A stretch of DNA of 64,000 bases from Helichrysum umbraculigerum (GCA_949592205.1 CATIUR010000001.1:2432001-2496000), one strand, 5' to 3'. Shown: positions 32,988 to 44,835, counted from the stretch's first letter. Numbers and translations are program-made. Notes: a model not told the origin generated them from the sequence alone.

Positions 32988-34754
32988 TTAGAAAATAGAC
33001 GAGATTGATGAATTATTCCCTAATTTATCAAGAATGTTACTCCAGTAATTGTTATCATCTTCAAAATCAGCATGATAGCTTTGACTATTTGCATCGTTGA
33101 CTAAGTTATTTGTAAAAGCCTCCATCAAATAGTTGTCTTGATATCCCAATTCACTCACTTCAAGTGTGTTTTGAGTTCCTTTATCATTTGGGCCCTCAAG
33201 AGTGTCGTTCAAAGTTGTTGGTTCAACGTTTTCATGGTTCACGGTTGGTATCCTTGGATCGTTAGGAGTAGTCTCGAGCTCACTTACATTAGAGAGCTTA
33301 CATAAACTAATACTTTGCCATGCTTTAAGCACATCAAGGCATAATGGTTGTTGTAGCGAAAGCGATGACTTGTTGATAAGAGGAGTTGAACCACAATGGA
33401 TTCTTTGGTAAAAGTCAGAAACAACTCTAGATCGCCGAACAAGCCTAGCCTCTGCTTCAAGACGAGCGTTCTCCCATTGTGTCATATGACTCAAGTTGGT
33501 GCTGGCCGCCGTTCTTGACTTGTGGGTGATCGGATCAATACCCATTTTGGTTAATCGTTTCTTAAGATGTGTGTTCCAGTAATTTTTTATCTCGTTATCG
33601 GTTCTTTTGGGTAAATGAGTTGCAATAGCAGACCACCTGAATCATGTAAATAACATATGTAAATATATTTCGATCATAATAATAGCTTTAAGAACTCTTA
33701 CCTTTAAATAGTAATAGGAAAAAAATAACATAAAAAACTTGTCTACCAAAGTTGGTAAAAACACACACACAAGTAATTACTATTATATGTGAAATGTGAG
33801 TGCCCACATTTAAAATGTGCCCACTTCCCTTTGGGGTTCTTTAAAGACATTCTATTTCTGGAAAACAACATATAGAGAATGCAACCCAATCTCCATTTAA
33901 ACAACACAACCAACCGGTCGAAGAAAATATAAAATAAATAGTTATTTTTGGAACAAACAAAACGTCATATGCATATTATACTGTCTAACGTTAAAACAAC
34001 ATGAATATTGTTAATAACAGCCTATATGTATAGTTCTACTGTATGCTAAGTCGCACTTAAGATCATTTACGTGAAATGACAACTGGAAATAGTACGCGAT
34101 TCCCTTACGTTGGTTCTTATGGACGATAGTTCAAATGTGTTTCGTCGTCTTGTTTAGCTACAAAAGATGAGTACGTACGATGAAAATGTAAAGCAAACCG
34201 CTTAATTACCTATTGCCAAGAAGAGCATGAAGCTGAATGATGGTTTGTTCTTCTTGCAAACTAAACTTTCCTCTTTTGATATCAGGTCTCAAATAGTTTG
34301 TCCATCTTAGTCTACAACTCTTTCCACATCTCTGTAACCCTGCATGGATTTTTAACAAAATCGAGTTATTAAAACACGTAACACATATAAAAGGGGTACG
34401 TGTCTAGCTAAGCTTCTTAAAAAGAGCTTAAGCTGTAAGGAAAAGCTAAGCTAACTAGCTAATTAAGCATCAGATTTGGGGTTTCAGCTTTTTAGAAAAC
34501 CTATAAGTTGTTCAAATATATAGGTCAAACATGCACTTAAGTGCCTTTTAACTGTATGTTAATGCAATAAACTACGTGTTTTTTTAAGATTAAGAGTGTG
34601 TTTAATTTGTGTGTGTATGTGTACCAGCTTTAACAGGCAAAGCTCGCCAACTTCCATGACCATGTTCTTCGATGTATGCCACAAGTTTTCGATCTTCTTC
34701 AGACGTCCATGGACCTTTCTTCAAACCTTTCTCAAAACTTGGTGACCTCCCCAT
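32988..34754 (-). CDS. R2R3-MYB transcription factor, subgroup 9 (MIXTA/MYB16-MYB106-like)
   Basis: Coding exons on the minus strand: 34754-34625 (130 bp), 34339-34210 (130 bp) and 33636-32988 (649 bp), with GT-AG introns of 285 and 573 bp; 302 residues. The two short exons and conserved phases are the standard R2R3-MYB structure. R2 has W16, W36 and W56; R3 spans about residues 67-115 with W88 and W107. The bHLH-interaction signature is not met (QTIIQLHALLGNRW lacks the required Leu and Arg). After R3, residues 137-156 carry the subgroup 9 motif TQWENARLEAEARLVR; LCLDVLKAW follows, and the C-terminus ends NYWSNIL...SIF as in MYB16/106. Relatives control conical-cell, trichome and cuticle development in the nucleus. 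Odd point: the N-terminus reads MGRSPSFEKGLKKGPW, lacking the usual CC pair and one residue of the family's MGRSPCCDKVGLKKGPW, so it may be a diverged paralog. No stop or frameshift is seen. Confidence 0.93.
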
Positions 34755-34836
34755 TCTTAACTTATAAACTTACTAATTTTAACAAGCTAGCTAGTATGAT
34801 GAAGAGTTGGTTTCACTCAAAGGAGTATAAGTAAGT

Positions 34837-34843
34837 ATATATA
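34837..34843 (-). promoter_or_regulatory. Candidate TATA box of the MYB gene
   Basis: TATATAC on the minus strand, in ATTATATATACTTAC, lies about 83 bp upstream of the start codon. The intervening sequence has short AACTC/CTTTGAG words and a plausible leader. The start site is not determined. Confidence 0.45.
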
Positions 34844-35330
34844 ATGGAAGTAGGGGAAGTTATAACTTATAATAACATCATCAATATAATATGAACATGA
34901 GGGTTAAGATTGGGTTAGACAAACGAACGAGGGCCATAAATGAGTAAATCAGACATGTTGGGTACTATTGTTTTCAGGGTGTAATGACTGTCTATTTGCA
35001 TCAATGATGGAAATACCCAATTTTCAGAGAGAATTTATTAGGGAAGAAATTTATGTGCTTACGTGGAAATGGAGTTTTTTTTAATTATTTGCAAGTGTAA
35101 ATACCCATTCGTGGATTGGATGGGGTATCAATCTTACGAGATGGTTGGTGTGCATTACATGATATAGATTTTAAATGCATCAATTGCTTTAGATATGCAT
35201 TGAAAATGGAATCTGTTGCATTTGCATATGCGGGTATAAAGTAGCAATATTGTTATTACATAAGGGAACATACAGAATATTTTTATTTATAAATTTGTGA
35301 AATACTATTAGCTAGGCATCGTATGCATAA

Positions 35331-35599
35331 TACTCCCTCCGTCCCGGTTTAATAGTCCATTATTTCCATTTTGAGATGTCCCAAATTAATTGTCCATTAC
35401 CAAATATGAAAATGTAACATGATTCTATTTACTATATTGTCCCTACTTTAAAAATTAGATTACAAAAGTGAAAGGAAGTTCAAATTAATTGGTTAGGGGT
35501 AAGAATGTCATTGTACAAAAAGTAAATAATAATTATTGTGTTTATCTTAAACTGCGTGTAGGTCTGTCTGGGGACAATTAAATTGGGACGGAGGGAGTA
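35331..35599. mobile_element. Stowaway MITE 577 bp upstream of the MYB start codon
   Basis: Perfect termini TACTCCCTCCGTCCCGGTTT and AATTGGGACGGAGGGAGTA including the TA target duplication. 269 bp, non-coding. It lies in the likely promoter or 5' flank of the MYB gene. Confidence 0.93.
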
Positions 35600-36030
35600 G
35601 TTAATAAGTTAATTAGATAACAATTTAAGAGAAATGATATACTCACATAATTTTTACAAAAAATTGTCCACAAAATGATGTGGCCGAATGAATTGAAGAA
35701 AGAGAATAATGAGAGAGAAACAATAAATGAATTTGATTGGTTAATAGCATGTGTCATATCATTTTGTAAAACTTCGTAAATTTTATGTGGATATATCATC
35801 CCTCATGGCTTGTTTAAATGTTTAGCTACCTTTCTTTAATTCTTTGAGACGAAGTTAATGTGAACCCATAAGTCGTAACGTAACCCGCTTAATACTTCTA
35901 TTATTATTAAAATAAATTGGAGACTTGGAGTAGGAAATCTATTAATGCTATAAGGGGAAAGTTTTTGGTTCAAATGTACGAGCCAAATGATTACTTAACA
36001 AGGTTTAAACCTAGCTCTTTATTGAGACTA
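35600..36030. other. AT-rich 5' flank of the MYB gene
   Basis: No ORF of note. Nothing recognised between the Stowaway and Tourist-like MITEs. Confidence 0.5.
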
Positions 36031-36033
36031 TAA

Positions 36034-36387
36034 GAGCACCTCCAATGCTACTAGTCACCAATTTCAAAGTAGGACAGGTCAGCACTCAAAGTTAACATTT
36101 TCCGTTGTAGGTTATATGCGCATAACGTTGAGTACAAAACTGCTTGGACGATGCTTTGGACGGAACTGTGGGTCCCCCACTACTTTCTTCATTACAATTA
36201 ATTCATTTATTTTCCTACTAACATATCTATGCAATAATAACCCATATATATAATTTGATAAAATGATGTATGTCACTACTTTCAACTCTATAGAGTTTAA
36301 TGGGTTGTAGAGAATGTGTTCAAAGTGATTAGATGCTTACGTGTCAAAACTTTGAACTCAAAATTGTATGTTACATTGGAGATGCTC
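36034..36387. mobile_element. Tourist-like MITE, TSD TAA
   Basis: Termini GAGCACCTCCAATG and CATTGGAGATGCTC are inverted complements with one mismatch; TAA direct repeats flank the 354-bp element (36031-36033 and 36388-36390). A 3-bp TAA/TTA duplication points to PIF/Harbinger. Confidence 0.8.
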
Positions 36388-36523
36388 TAAGCACAATATC
36401 ACTAGGCTATCTTGAATAATGAACTTAAAAAGTAAAAAGCGCGTTAGAGGATATCTACGACAAGTTGAGTGTCATCTAATAGTAGCCTTCGATTATTATC
36501 ACAAAGAGTTGATATTATTTAAG

Positions 36524-37067
36524 TACTCCATTTGTCTCATTTATATTGACCCTTAAAAAATTGTTTGATTTAAGATAGGTTGGATAAATATTAATTTTGC
36601 TCTTATATTCAAGATAAGTTTGAATGGAAATTTTAATGAAATAAATGATTGAGAGTAATAAATGATGATAAATCGGGGAGTTTAATAATTTGGGGTTAGT
36701 GCGTGCAAATGTAACAAACTATGGCCTGGCATTTATTGTATGTAACGAACTACTCGGGCCTCCATTGTATGTAACGAACTTGTAATTTCCTTACTTTTTC
36801 CACGTGTCGATTATATAAGCCGACACGTGGCGTCCCTTAGAACCGTTAATCTGGCCAAAATACATACAATGTAAGGAAATTACAAGTTCGTTACATACAA
36901 TAGAGGCCCGAGTAGTTCGTTACATACAATGAATGTCAGACCATAGTTTATTACATTTGCGCGTACTAACCCCTAATAATTTGTAATAGTTATTTTTTCG
37001 AGTAGACAATCTTTTTGGGACAAACAAAAATAGTAAAGTAAACAATAAAAATGGAACGAATGGAGTA
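36524..37067. mobile_element. Diverged Stowaway-type MITE interrupted by a second MITE
   Basis: Ends TACTCCATTTGTCTCATT and AATGGAACGAATGGAGTA are Stowaway-like inverted repeats with TA borders. Removing 36692-36973 and one target copy leaves an element of about 250 bp, the size of the related copy at 31420-31662. Confidence 0.75.
36692..36973. mobile_element. Foldback MITE with 9-bp TSD (MULE-type) nested in a Stowaway
   Basis: Flanked by TAATAATTT at 36683-36691 and 36974-36982, exactly 9 bp. Ends GGGGTTAGTGCGTGCAAATG and CATTTGCGCGTACTAACCCC are inverted; the arms continue for about 110 bp (TGTATGTAACGAACTACTCG and complement) around a central ACACGTGTCG...CGACACGTGG hairpin. A 9-bp duplication and long arms fit Mutator-like elements. 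Confidence 0.88.
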
Positions 37068-37164
37068 TTAAATTTGGGATTAAGGAAATAAGAGGGTTTA
37101 ATGAGGGAAGGGAAGGGAAGGAAGATGATTATATTCATTGATTTAAAAATATGATTACATTCAT

Positions 37165-37700
37165 AAATTAACAACGTACTTACCTTTTTGTACCAAAGTG
37201 AGTAACGCACACATTTTATTACCAATGTGAGTAATCAACTTTTAAGTTTTGTTCTAATGTTAGTAATATGGTACTTTAGTCACCGTTTAATTATCACCAT
37301 TGATACTTGGCATGATACGTTTAATATATTTAGTGTACTTAAACTTTCTTTCTTGATGAAATTCATTTGTTTCCCTAATTTTTTTCCACGATCAGTCTTT
37401 TTGTTGAATTCAACTTATGAAATTAGTGTTCCAAATTAATTTCATCATGAAATAAAGTTTAAATACACCAAATATATCTAATGTGTCATGTCATTTCATT
37501 TGAAAGTATACATGTCAGTGAAATGTGAGCAATTGTGATAATCAAACGGTGACTAGAGTACCATGTTACTAACACTGGAACAAAACTTAAGAGTTAGTTA
37601 CTCACATTGGAACAAAACTTAAGAGCTGGTTACTCAAATTGGTAATAAAATGTGTACGTTACTCACTTTGGTATAAAAATGTAAGTACGTTGCTAATTTA
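37165..37700. mobile_element. Foldback element, about 535 bp
   Basis: AAATTAACAACGTACTTACC at the left answers GTAAGTACGTTGCTAATTT at the right; inner words AAAGTGAGTAACGCACACAT and complement extend the arm beyond 100 bp, and ATTTAGTGTACTTAAACTTT near 37330 pairs with AAAGTTTAAATACACCAAAT near 37450. Non-coding. Superfamily not proven; a MULE-type MITE is likely. Confidence 0.75.
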
Positions 37701-37725
37701 ATTATAACTTTAACCCTTAAAAATA

Positions 37726-38043
37726 GGGATTAGTGCGTGAGAATATGTTTAACTTTAGCTCAAACTTAATAGTGCGTATTCAACTTCGTTTTGAATTATT
37801 GTATGTATCCAACTTTCAAATATCGCTATTGTATGTATCAGATAGTAATTTTGACGATGTGGTAATTTGTATGGATGTCATGTGGCACCATACACAGATG
37901 ATACGTCAGCAAAAATACCATTAAATACATACAATGACAACATTGAAAGATGGATACACACAATGTACCAAATTGAAGTTGGATATACATTATAAATTAA
38001 GTTTGAATTAAAGTTAATGCATTTCCATGCATCAATTCCCTTA
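37726..38043. mobile_element. MITE with AGGGATTAGTGCGTG ends
   Basis: The left arm (AACTTTAGCTCAAACTTAAT) is answered by TTAAGTTTGAATTAAAGTTA at 37996, and AATTCCCT closes the right end. The left terminus resembles the GGGGTTAGTGCGTG end of the nested MULE-type MITE at 36692, so the two are probably distant relatives. No clean 9-bp duplication found. Confidence 0.6.
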
Positions 38044-38453
38044 TAATTTATACTTCATAGCTAACATAAGTTACATTTTTGTAATTTGGTTAGAAAAAAG
38101 ATGATTATACGGAGTAGTTAAGAAAAAAAAGAGAGTAAACTACACGGAATTAATGCCCTTGTTGGTAAGCTAAAAATTACAACAATCGTCCTTTTGATAT
38201 TTCACTGATCATCCTAAAACTATGCACGCTCACAGTCCATGAGTTCGTCAAAGAAATTTTTTAAAATAAATCAAAATGACAATCTTACCCTTTTTCAAAT
38301 ATACTATCTTACCAACTCTGGCTCGAGTCATGGTTTTGTGTATATGTGTGGAATTTTAAAGCTTGTTTCGAATTGAGCATATGGTGTATGTGTGTTTTTT
38401 GTATAGCGATAGTTGATTTCTATTGTGTTGCATGTTTGAGGTTTGATATGTAC

Positions 38454-41400
38454 CACTACAAGAAAAAAGTCATATTGCAACGACAAATGTCGTCCCAATA
38501 GGGCAAAATGTCGTTCCTATAAAGCTTTTGCAACGACATGTCGTTGCAATAGTGTCGTCTCAAAGTCCTCGTCCTTCAAAACCTTTTGACACGACATTTT
38601 GCAACGACACACCGGGCCCACTCCTTAATTTCCGTACTTCTTAAGTAATTCAAAAATAAATACCTTTATGAACGACATTTGTCGTCTCAAAAAGTATTAT
38701 TAACAAAAAGTTAAAAAAACAAAAAAATAAATACCTTTAGGGACGACATTTGTCATCTCAAAAAGTATTATTAAAATAAAAAAAGAAAATTAAATACCTA
38801 TTGCAACGACATTTGTCGTCCCAGAAAATATGAGTATTTTAAAATAGATGGACCTTTTGCAATGACATTTGTCGTCCCAAAAGGTTACCGTCGTTGGAGA
38901 AAGTCCCTGTAATGTGGACAGCATTTTGCTGTATTTTGATTTTTCCCAGGCACGAGCCTGTTTAATTTCTGCAGATTACCTGCACTCTTACTACATATAT
39001 TTTACAGTTTATCGCATCCAAAACAAACCAAATTAACAATTTAAACATCATGATAAATCATCAAATGGTCACAAACACATAACGAGTTCTACCGTTCAAC
39101 AAGTATAAAGGTTAATAGTTTAAACAATTCAAAAAGATTCAACAAACATTGTTTCGACAACCAAATAAAAGACTAACACTTAGATAAGCGAATTTACTCG
39201 TGATCCAAATCCTCACCTTCTTCTTCCTCATCCTCGCCTTCTTCCTCATGCTCATTCTCACCTTCTTCCTCATGCTCATTCTCACCTTCTACAATAGTGG
39301 GTTGGTACGGTACAAACTTAGGAACGAGAATTTTTTCCTTTTTTAAGACCGAGCATAGAGAGGTCATGAACTCATTTTGAGACTCAATTTGTTGTTGTTG
39401 AGACTTCATTTGTTCTTGTTGAGCCTTCAACATTTCCTCTAGTTGTTTTTGTGAACTCATTTGTGATCCTTGTGATTGGACACTTGAACTTGAACTTGAT
39501 CCAACACTTGTAACCTTTCTACCGCGTCCCTTACAATGTCCACGACTCTCCCCCAAGATTTTCTTCAATATAGCCTTTTCACTCATTGGAGTGGAACTCC
39601 TAATTGGCTTCTTCTTCAATGCCACCATTTTACCCTACAATTTACAAAACAAAAACTATTACTAGTGACCAACTTGACACATTCCACAACTTTTTGGACC
39701 CATATGAACCATGTGACCCAACATATACCTGTAATAGTGTATGTTTTTACATACGACACATATAACTACGAGTAGCTCACATACTCCATATTATATAAGA
39801 AAGGGAAATACTATGTAGTTTATATTAGGGGATCTAGACTAGCTTGTACTCTTCTAAAAATTACTTTTATATTCCCATAACCTCCAAATTAGTGGGGAAT
39901 TCCTCATTGCCCTATACTATATAATGATTGATTACATTATCCTTAACCAAGCATCTTCAATGACTATCATTATCATTCCTCACCCTCTAAAGTTTCCTAC
40001 CAAGCACCCCCTAAATCATTATTGGTGACACAAATCACCAACATTGAGAGCGACGATAATGTGAAAAAACTATGGCTTACAACTGATATACGTTATGATA
40101 ATGTATGTCATCGAGTAAACCATGTTTGATCAACATAATGTACCTTTTCCAATATAAGATAAGTAATTAGTATGTTCCAACACATATCCATCACTTTTTG
40201 TTTGTTCGATCACCTTTTCAATGATGTATATCAACACTCGTAATTAAAGTTCTTACTTTCTTTGGTAGTAACCAAGTTCGTTTTACAAATTTTTCATATG
40301 CTCGCCAATTAATATACTCACAAACACATTCGCCAACATATAAAGAGCTTTTAACATAAATAGCATAAACGCCTTAGGGTTTCATGAACTTAAATGGTTT
40401 TTAAGGTCAACATATATAAATAGTGATGAAGTGCAATTATATCTCTTGATTGAATAGAAAGACACATATTTCATATGTGACTCATTTGTTAAGATGTGAT
40501 CAACGTGACGATGATGTATAGCGAAAAGTAAACCATGTTTGATCAGCATCTCACCATCACCGTTTATTTTTCCAACATCAACTAATTACTTGATGTTACT
40601 CGTTTTACTTTCAGATTCCAATATGTGTGACATATGTTTTATTTTCGTGATCAAAAATCACATTCTCATAATGAAGATTCATTAAAGAAACCGATATATT
40701 TCACAATAAAGCAAATCACTGAGTAAGCCATATTTCAACTTTTATATGATTTCACTTCACACAACCTAACGATACATCCAATACTATTTATATGTGCTTA
40801 TAATAAAAGCTGGTCAATATAGTTACAAACACCTTTGTCAAAATAAAGTCGTTACTTTTGAAAGACGACTACTGTTAATTAAGTTGTTTCGCAACTAACT
40901 CAAATCGTATAATATTTAGAATATTACGTTAATTTTTCCAATCTATTTAAAATGTAATTGAACTTAACTTTTAACTTTACACTTTAATTGATCATATTTA
41001 TTTCACAAGCTAAAAAATGACCTGGTAAATTTTTGTTTCCCGATTTGGAGAAAAACAGCAAAAAAAAAAAAAAAAAAAAAAAACTTTTAGCCACGACAAT
41101 GTCGTTGCAAAAGGTAGTCCGGGAAATATTTTTCGTACAGGAGCAAAAACAAAAAAGTCAGAAATAGAAAAAAACCTTTAGCAACGACACTGTCATTGCA
41201 AAAACTAGCCCGGGAACATTTTTAAAGTTGGCGCCGAAACTAAAAAATTGAAAATAAAAATAAAACTTTTTGCAACGACAGTGCCGTCTCAAAAGGTAGC
41301 CCGAGAAATCATTTTCTTTTGGAGCCAAACAAAAAAATAAAAAAGAAAATAAAAATATCTTTAGGGACGACATGTGTCGTCCCTGAAAGTTAAGTCAACA

Positions 41401-41515
41401 AAGAATACGAGTCAAAGTCAAAAAGGGAGAATTTTTTGTCATTTAGCGACTTTCAGGGACGGCATCGTGTAGTTGCAAAAAACCTTCGTTGCAATAGGTC
41501 TTTTTTCTTGTAGTG
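38454..41515 (-). mobile_element. CACTA (En/Spm) transposon, 3.06 kb
   Basis: Both ends are the 15-bp inverted repeat CACTACAAGAAAAAA (38454 and, complemented, ending 41515). Subterminal regions carry many copies of ACGACATTTGTCGT-type words, often followed by CTCAAAA or CCAATA: at least eight in the left 450 bp and five in the right 450 bp. This is the usual CACTA subterminal architecture. The expected 3-bp duplication is not evident (TAC against TGT). The interior holds one ORF (39194-39628) and otherwise AT-rich DNA including an A-run at 41058; no TNP2-like transposase is present, so it is non-autonomous. Confidence 0.88.
39194..39628 (-). CDS. CACTA-encoded protein fragment (plant transposase, Ptta/En/Spm-type C-terminus)
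   Basis: 144 codons, ATG at 39628. Residues 1-16 are basic; residues 17-40 contain EKAILKKILGESRGHCKGRG, which resembles the ...VLG..R.G.VRGxG segment near the C-terminus of the Ptta/En/Spm (PF03004-type) transposase-associated proteins. A Ser-rich stretch follows (about 43-56), then a Gln/Glu coiled-coil stretch (KQLEEMLKAQQEQMKSQQQQ), then a PKFVPYQP segment and an acidic tail with two GENEHEEE units. It lies inside the CACTA element and is much shorter than full-length family proteins, so it is probably a last exon or truncated copy. Recognition is by motif memory; a profile search is needed to confirm it. Confidence 0.6.
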   Translation of the reverse strand: MVALKKKPIRSSTPMSEKAILKKILGESRGHCKGRGRKVTSVGSSSSSSVQSQGSQMSSQKQLEEMLKAQQEQMKSQQQQIESQNEFMTSLCSVLKKEKILVPKFVPYQPTIVEGENEHEEEGENEHEEEGEDEEEEGEDLDHE

Positions 41516-42127
41516 TGTGTGTAAGCATTTGATTGATTTGTTAAAGTGAATGTTGGATGATGGGGGTTACTGAATGCAGATGCTGAAGAAGATGAACAAC
41601 AAGAGAGATGAAATGTAAAACTAACTATCAAAGTAAAGTTTTCGAGGGACCATAGATGTAACTCATCAGAAAGGGAAAGTAACCATTTTGCATTATTTAA
41701 AAGATTCTGGTTTGGTCTAACGGACTCAGAAACAATAGCGTGCATTTAAAAGTGCAATAATGTAATTTTTTTTAGTAAAAGGATAATTATCGATCACAAG
41801 CTAGCTAGGACGATTTATGTAATATACTCAGATAAGTATAAGAGTGGTTCATTTAAAACCATTTGTATCGACCAATAGTGTACTATTTTTTTTTACCAAT
41901 ACTACAGTGTTTATATTTTAAAATGTGATGTAATTTTTTTTTCTTTATAAGTATGATGCAGTGTTTCTATTCAAAACATAATATAGTGCTAAAGAAGCAA
42001 AAAAAAATGTCACCGAAATCCGAGCATGAGCAGCCAGAGTCTGGTGTCGAAAGACAGTGGTAGTGGTGGTGGTGACGGGTGTGAGGAAGGTGGAAGTGAT
42101 CGTCTAAGAAAGAATAAGAAAGTGTAG
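41516..42127. other. AT-rich sequence, nothing recognised
   Basis: DNA between the CACTA element and the next inverted-repeat block. No gene seen. Confidence 0.4.
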
Positions 42128-42337
42128 GGGTAGGCGGTGGCGAATCTAGGATAGAAACTAAGGTGAGTCCAGGTTGTTTAAGACGAATACATTATCAGAC
42201 TATATGGGTTGAGTCTCAAGTCGAGTCAGGTGCTAAATCTAACATTAATATCAGTTTATCCACTTACAAAGTTTTAATGACTCACATGTACTCAAAAAGG
42301 CTATAGAAACAAGTAACATCAAAATATTATTGTATTT

Positions 42338-42344
<7 letters not shown>

Positions 42345-42399
<55 letters not shown>
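42345..42399. repeat. (TA)n microsatellite
   Basis: About 26 units, immediately left of a large foldback element: the second case in this window of a foldback abutting a TA tract. Confidence 0.95.
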
Positions 42400-42401
<2 letters not shown>

Positions 42402-43445
42402 AGAAAAGTTAAAAAAAAAAACAAAAAAAAAAATGGAGAATGAAGAAATCAATAGGATTGCTCCATTTCAAAAATCCAATTTCACCTTTTTTTTTTTTAA
42501 AACTAAATATCTCACAAACCGTATGTCTATAAATTATAGAAATTACTTATTCGGAATCATCATTTTTTTCTCTTCGATTATAGATCTAACAAACTATACT
42601 TTCAACAAAGTTTTTTTTTATCATTTTTATTGGGTTTTAAAAATTTGTAATGTGATATCATATGTGATTTAATACTAAAAAATAATCACACCCACTTATA
42701 TCTCCGATTAAACTTTAAATTCAAATCATTGATGATTTAAAAATATTTAAACATGAAAAACAAAGTTGTAATCACATGCGATAAAACATCAAGGTATTAA
42801 TCACATGTGATTAAAGATTAATAAAATACAGATTTTCAAATCATTGACTATAATTATACAATTAAGTAAAAAATCAAGTTGAAATCAAACATGAATTATC
42901 ATATATCGGTAAATTGCTCATTAAATATCAATTTTTAAATGAAAATCATATGTGATTATATGCAAAATCATATTTGATTATATAACAAATCACATGTGAC
43001 TAAATGTACAACTAGCAATCACATGTGATTTTTAATGAAAACAAATGCAATTTTTAAAATTCTTTTTATAACTATTAATGTGGATGAATATTAAGGTGTA
43101 TTCACGTATTAATTAACATATAGCATGAATAAATAATCGTGAACAAATTTTAATTTTTTTATATCATAAATCACATGTGATTATATTGTAGGACCCGGTA
43201 AAAAAAAGGAAAAAAAAAATTCATCGAAAGTATAGCTTGCGACATCTCTAATCGAAGAGAAAAAGACGTTGGTTCCGAATATGTAATTTTTATAATTTAT
43301 GGACATACGATTTGTAATATATTTAAACATAGGGTAAAAGTGGAAGTGAGTTTTGTAGAGAAATGGAGCAATCTTATTGGTTCTCCCATTCTCTACTTTT
43401 TTGACATTCTTATTTGAACTCACATCTATTATATTAACCGTTATG
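42402..43445. mobile_element. Large foldback element with ATCACATGTGAT palindromes
   Basis: The left arm (GGAGAATGAAGAAATCAATA, then CTCTTCGATTATAGATCTAA) pairs with the right arm (CTAATCGAAGAGAAAAAGAC near 43236, CTTATTGGTTCTCCCATTCT near 43373); arms are about 230 bp. The AT-rich interior holds seven or more variants of AATCACATGTGATT (for example 42799, 42943, 43018, 43170). No coding sequence that I recognise; the ORFs in the arms mirror each other. Type suggests a MULE-like or foldback transposon. Confidence 0.7.
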
Positions 43446-43924
43446 AAGTACAAAACAATAATAATTAATAATAATAATTACAAAACAATGATTCAACTTA
43501 TTAAATCTTCTAATATTAGCTTAACAAAATTCCTTTAGGGAAAATTATTAAAACTTTCTTGAACAACTTAATTATTTGTTGGGCAAAATAAAAAGAGGTA
43601 TAAAATTTGTTTTGTATGCTTCTAGATTTGTTGATTTTAAGTAAATCGATTTAGAAAAAGCATAAACTTAAAGGCATACTTTATTTAATATATAATTATA
43701 GTAATTGAAACTTGAAAGTGAATATGAATATATGCTAAGAAAATAATTGGGCCCAAAACTATCAGTTATTGACTTGTAGTAGCCCAACGTTATCCGTTTT
43801 CAGTCTTTTGAACCCAACCTCTTATAGTCCACTAAGTTAGACTTCATCTTCTTCGATTTTTATTATGTTAGACGACAACCATGAACGACAGAGCTCCCAG
43901 TATAACAATTTACATTCTAAAATC

Positions 43925-44835
43925 TAAGAGAAAATTACACAAATCGTCCTTTATGTTTTGCCCAAATTTCACTAACAGTCCTTTACAAACTTTAATTACA
44001 CCAACTATCCTTTATTTTGAAACTTGTAACGTCAATAGTCCTTTAGACTAACAACCGTTAACTATTTATTTAAAAAAGAACCATGAAACTTTTTTCCTAT
44101 AAATTATTTTCCTTTGAGTAAGTTATAAATTATAAAATCCAAAAATATGTAGAGACACATTATTAGGTGTACAAAACATCGTTTTCAGCTTCCCCATTTC
44201 ACTTAATAAAATCGTCACCAAATTCGATACTTTTATCTAGAGAAACATCAAATTTTATAATCCACCACTATCTTTCACCACCCAAACATACATTTGTGGC
44301 TTAAAGATTATTAGTCACATAGTTGGTTTACATATTTCGACGTCGTTATACTTTGAAGTTAGGGTTTTTGTTTGAGATATTTTTGAGTAAGGAATGAATG
44401 CAACAATAAAAAGAGGCGGCAACTACCAAAGTCGTGAGCATATAAGATAGATAAGATAACTCGGCGATGGAGGGTTGCGGGGTGAAATGAGGAATATGAA
44501 AATGAGCTCACAATATTGATGTTTAATTGGAGAAGATGCCCGAATTTGGTGATGAATTTGCTAAGTGAAATGAGGAATATGAAAATGATATTGATGCACC
44601 TAATAATGTATTTATACATATTTTAGCTTTTATAATTTTTTATTTTTTACTCAAAAGAAAATAAATAAAAAAAGTATCATATACGATCATTTTTAACGAA
44701 TAGTTAACGATCTTTATTTTAAAGGACTATTTACATTACAAAATTCCAAATAAAGGACGTTTTGTGTAATTAAAGTTTGTAAAGGACTATAAATGAAATT
44801 TTGACCAAACATAAGAACGATTTATTTAATTTACT
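43925..44835. mobile_element. Foldback element, about 0.9 kb
   Basis: AATTACACAAATCGTCCTTT...AACAGTCCTTTACAAACTTT at the left answers AAAGTTTGTAAAGGACTATA...ACGATTTATTTAATTTACTC at the right; arms of about 150 bp including AGTCCTTTAGACTAACAACCG and its diverged partner. The interior is non-coding. Such AAATCGTCC-type arms are widespread in plant foldback/MULE MITEs. Confidence 0.75.

Noticed and set aside
38135..41833. A larger MULE-like element enclosing the CACTA transposon (ACAACAATCGTCC near 38170, GGACGATTTATGTAAT near 41809)
   Set aside because: The suggested arms match only over short AT-rich words and no 9-bp duplication was found.
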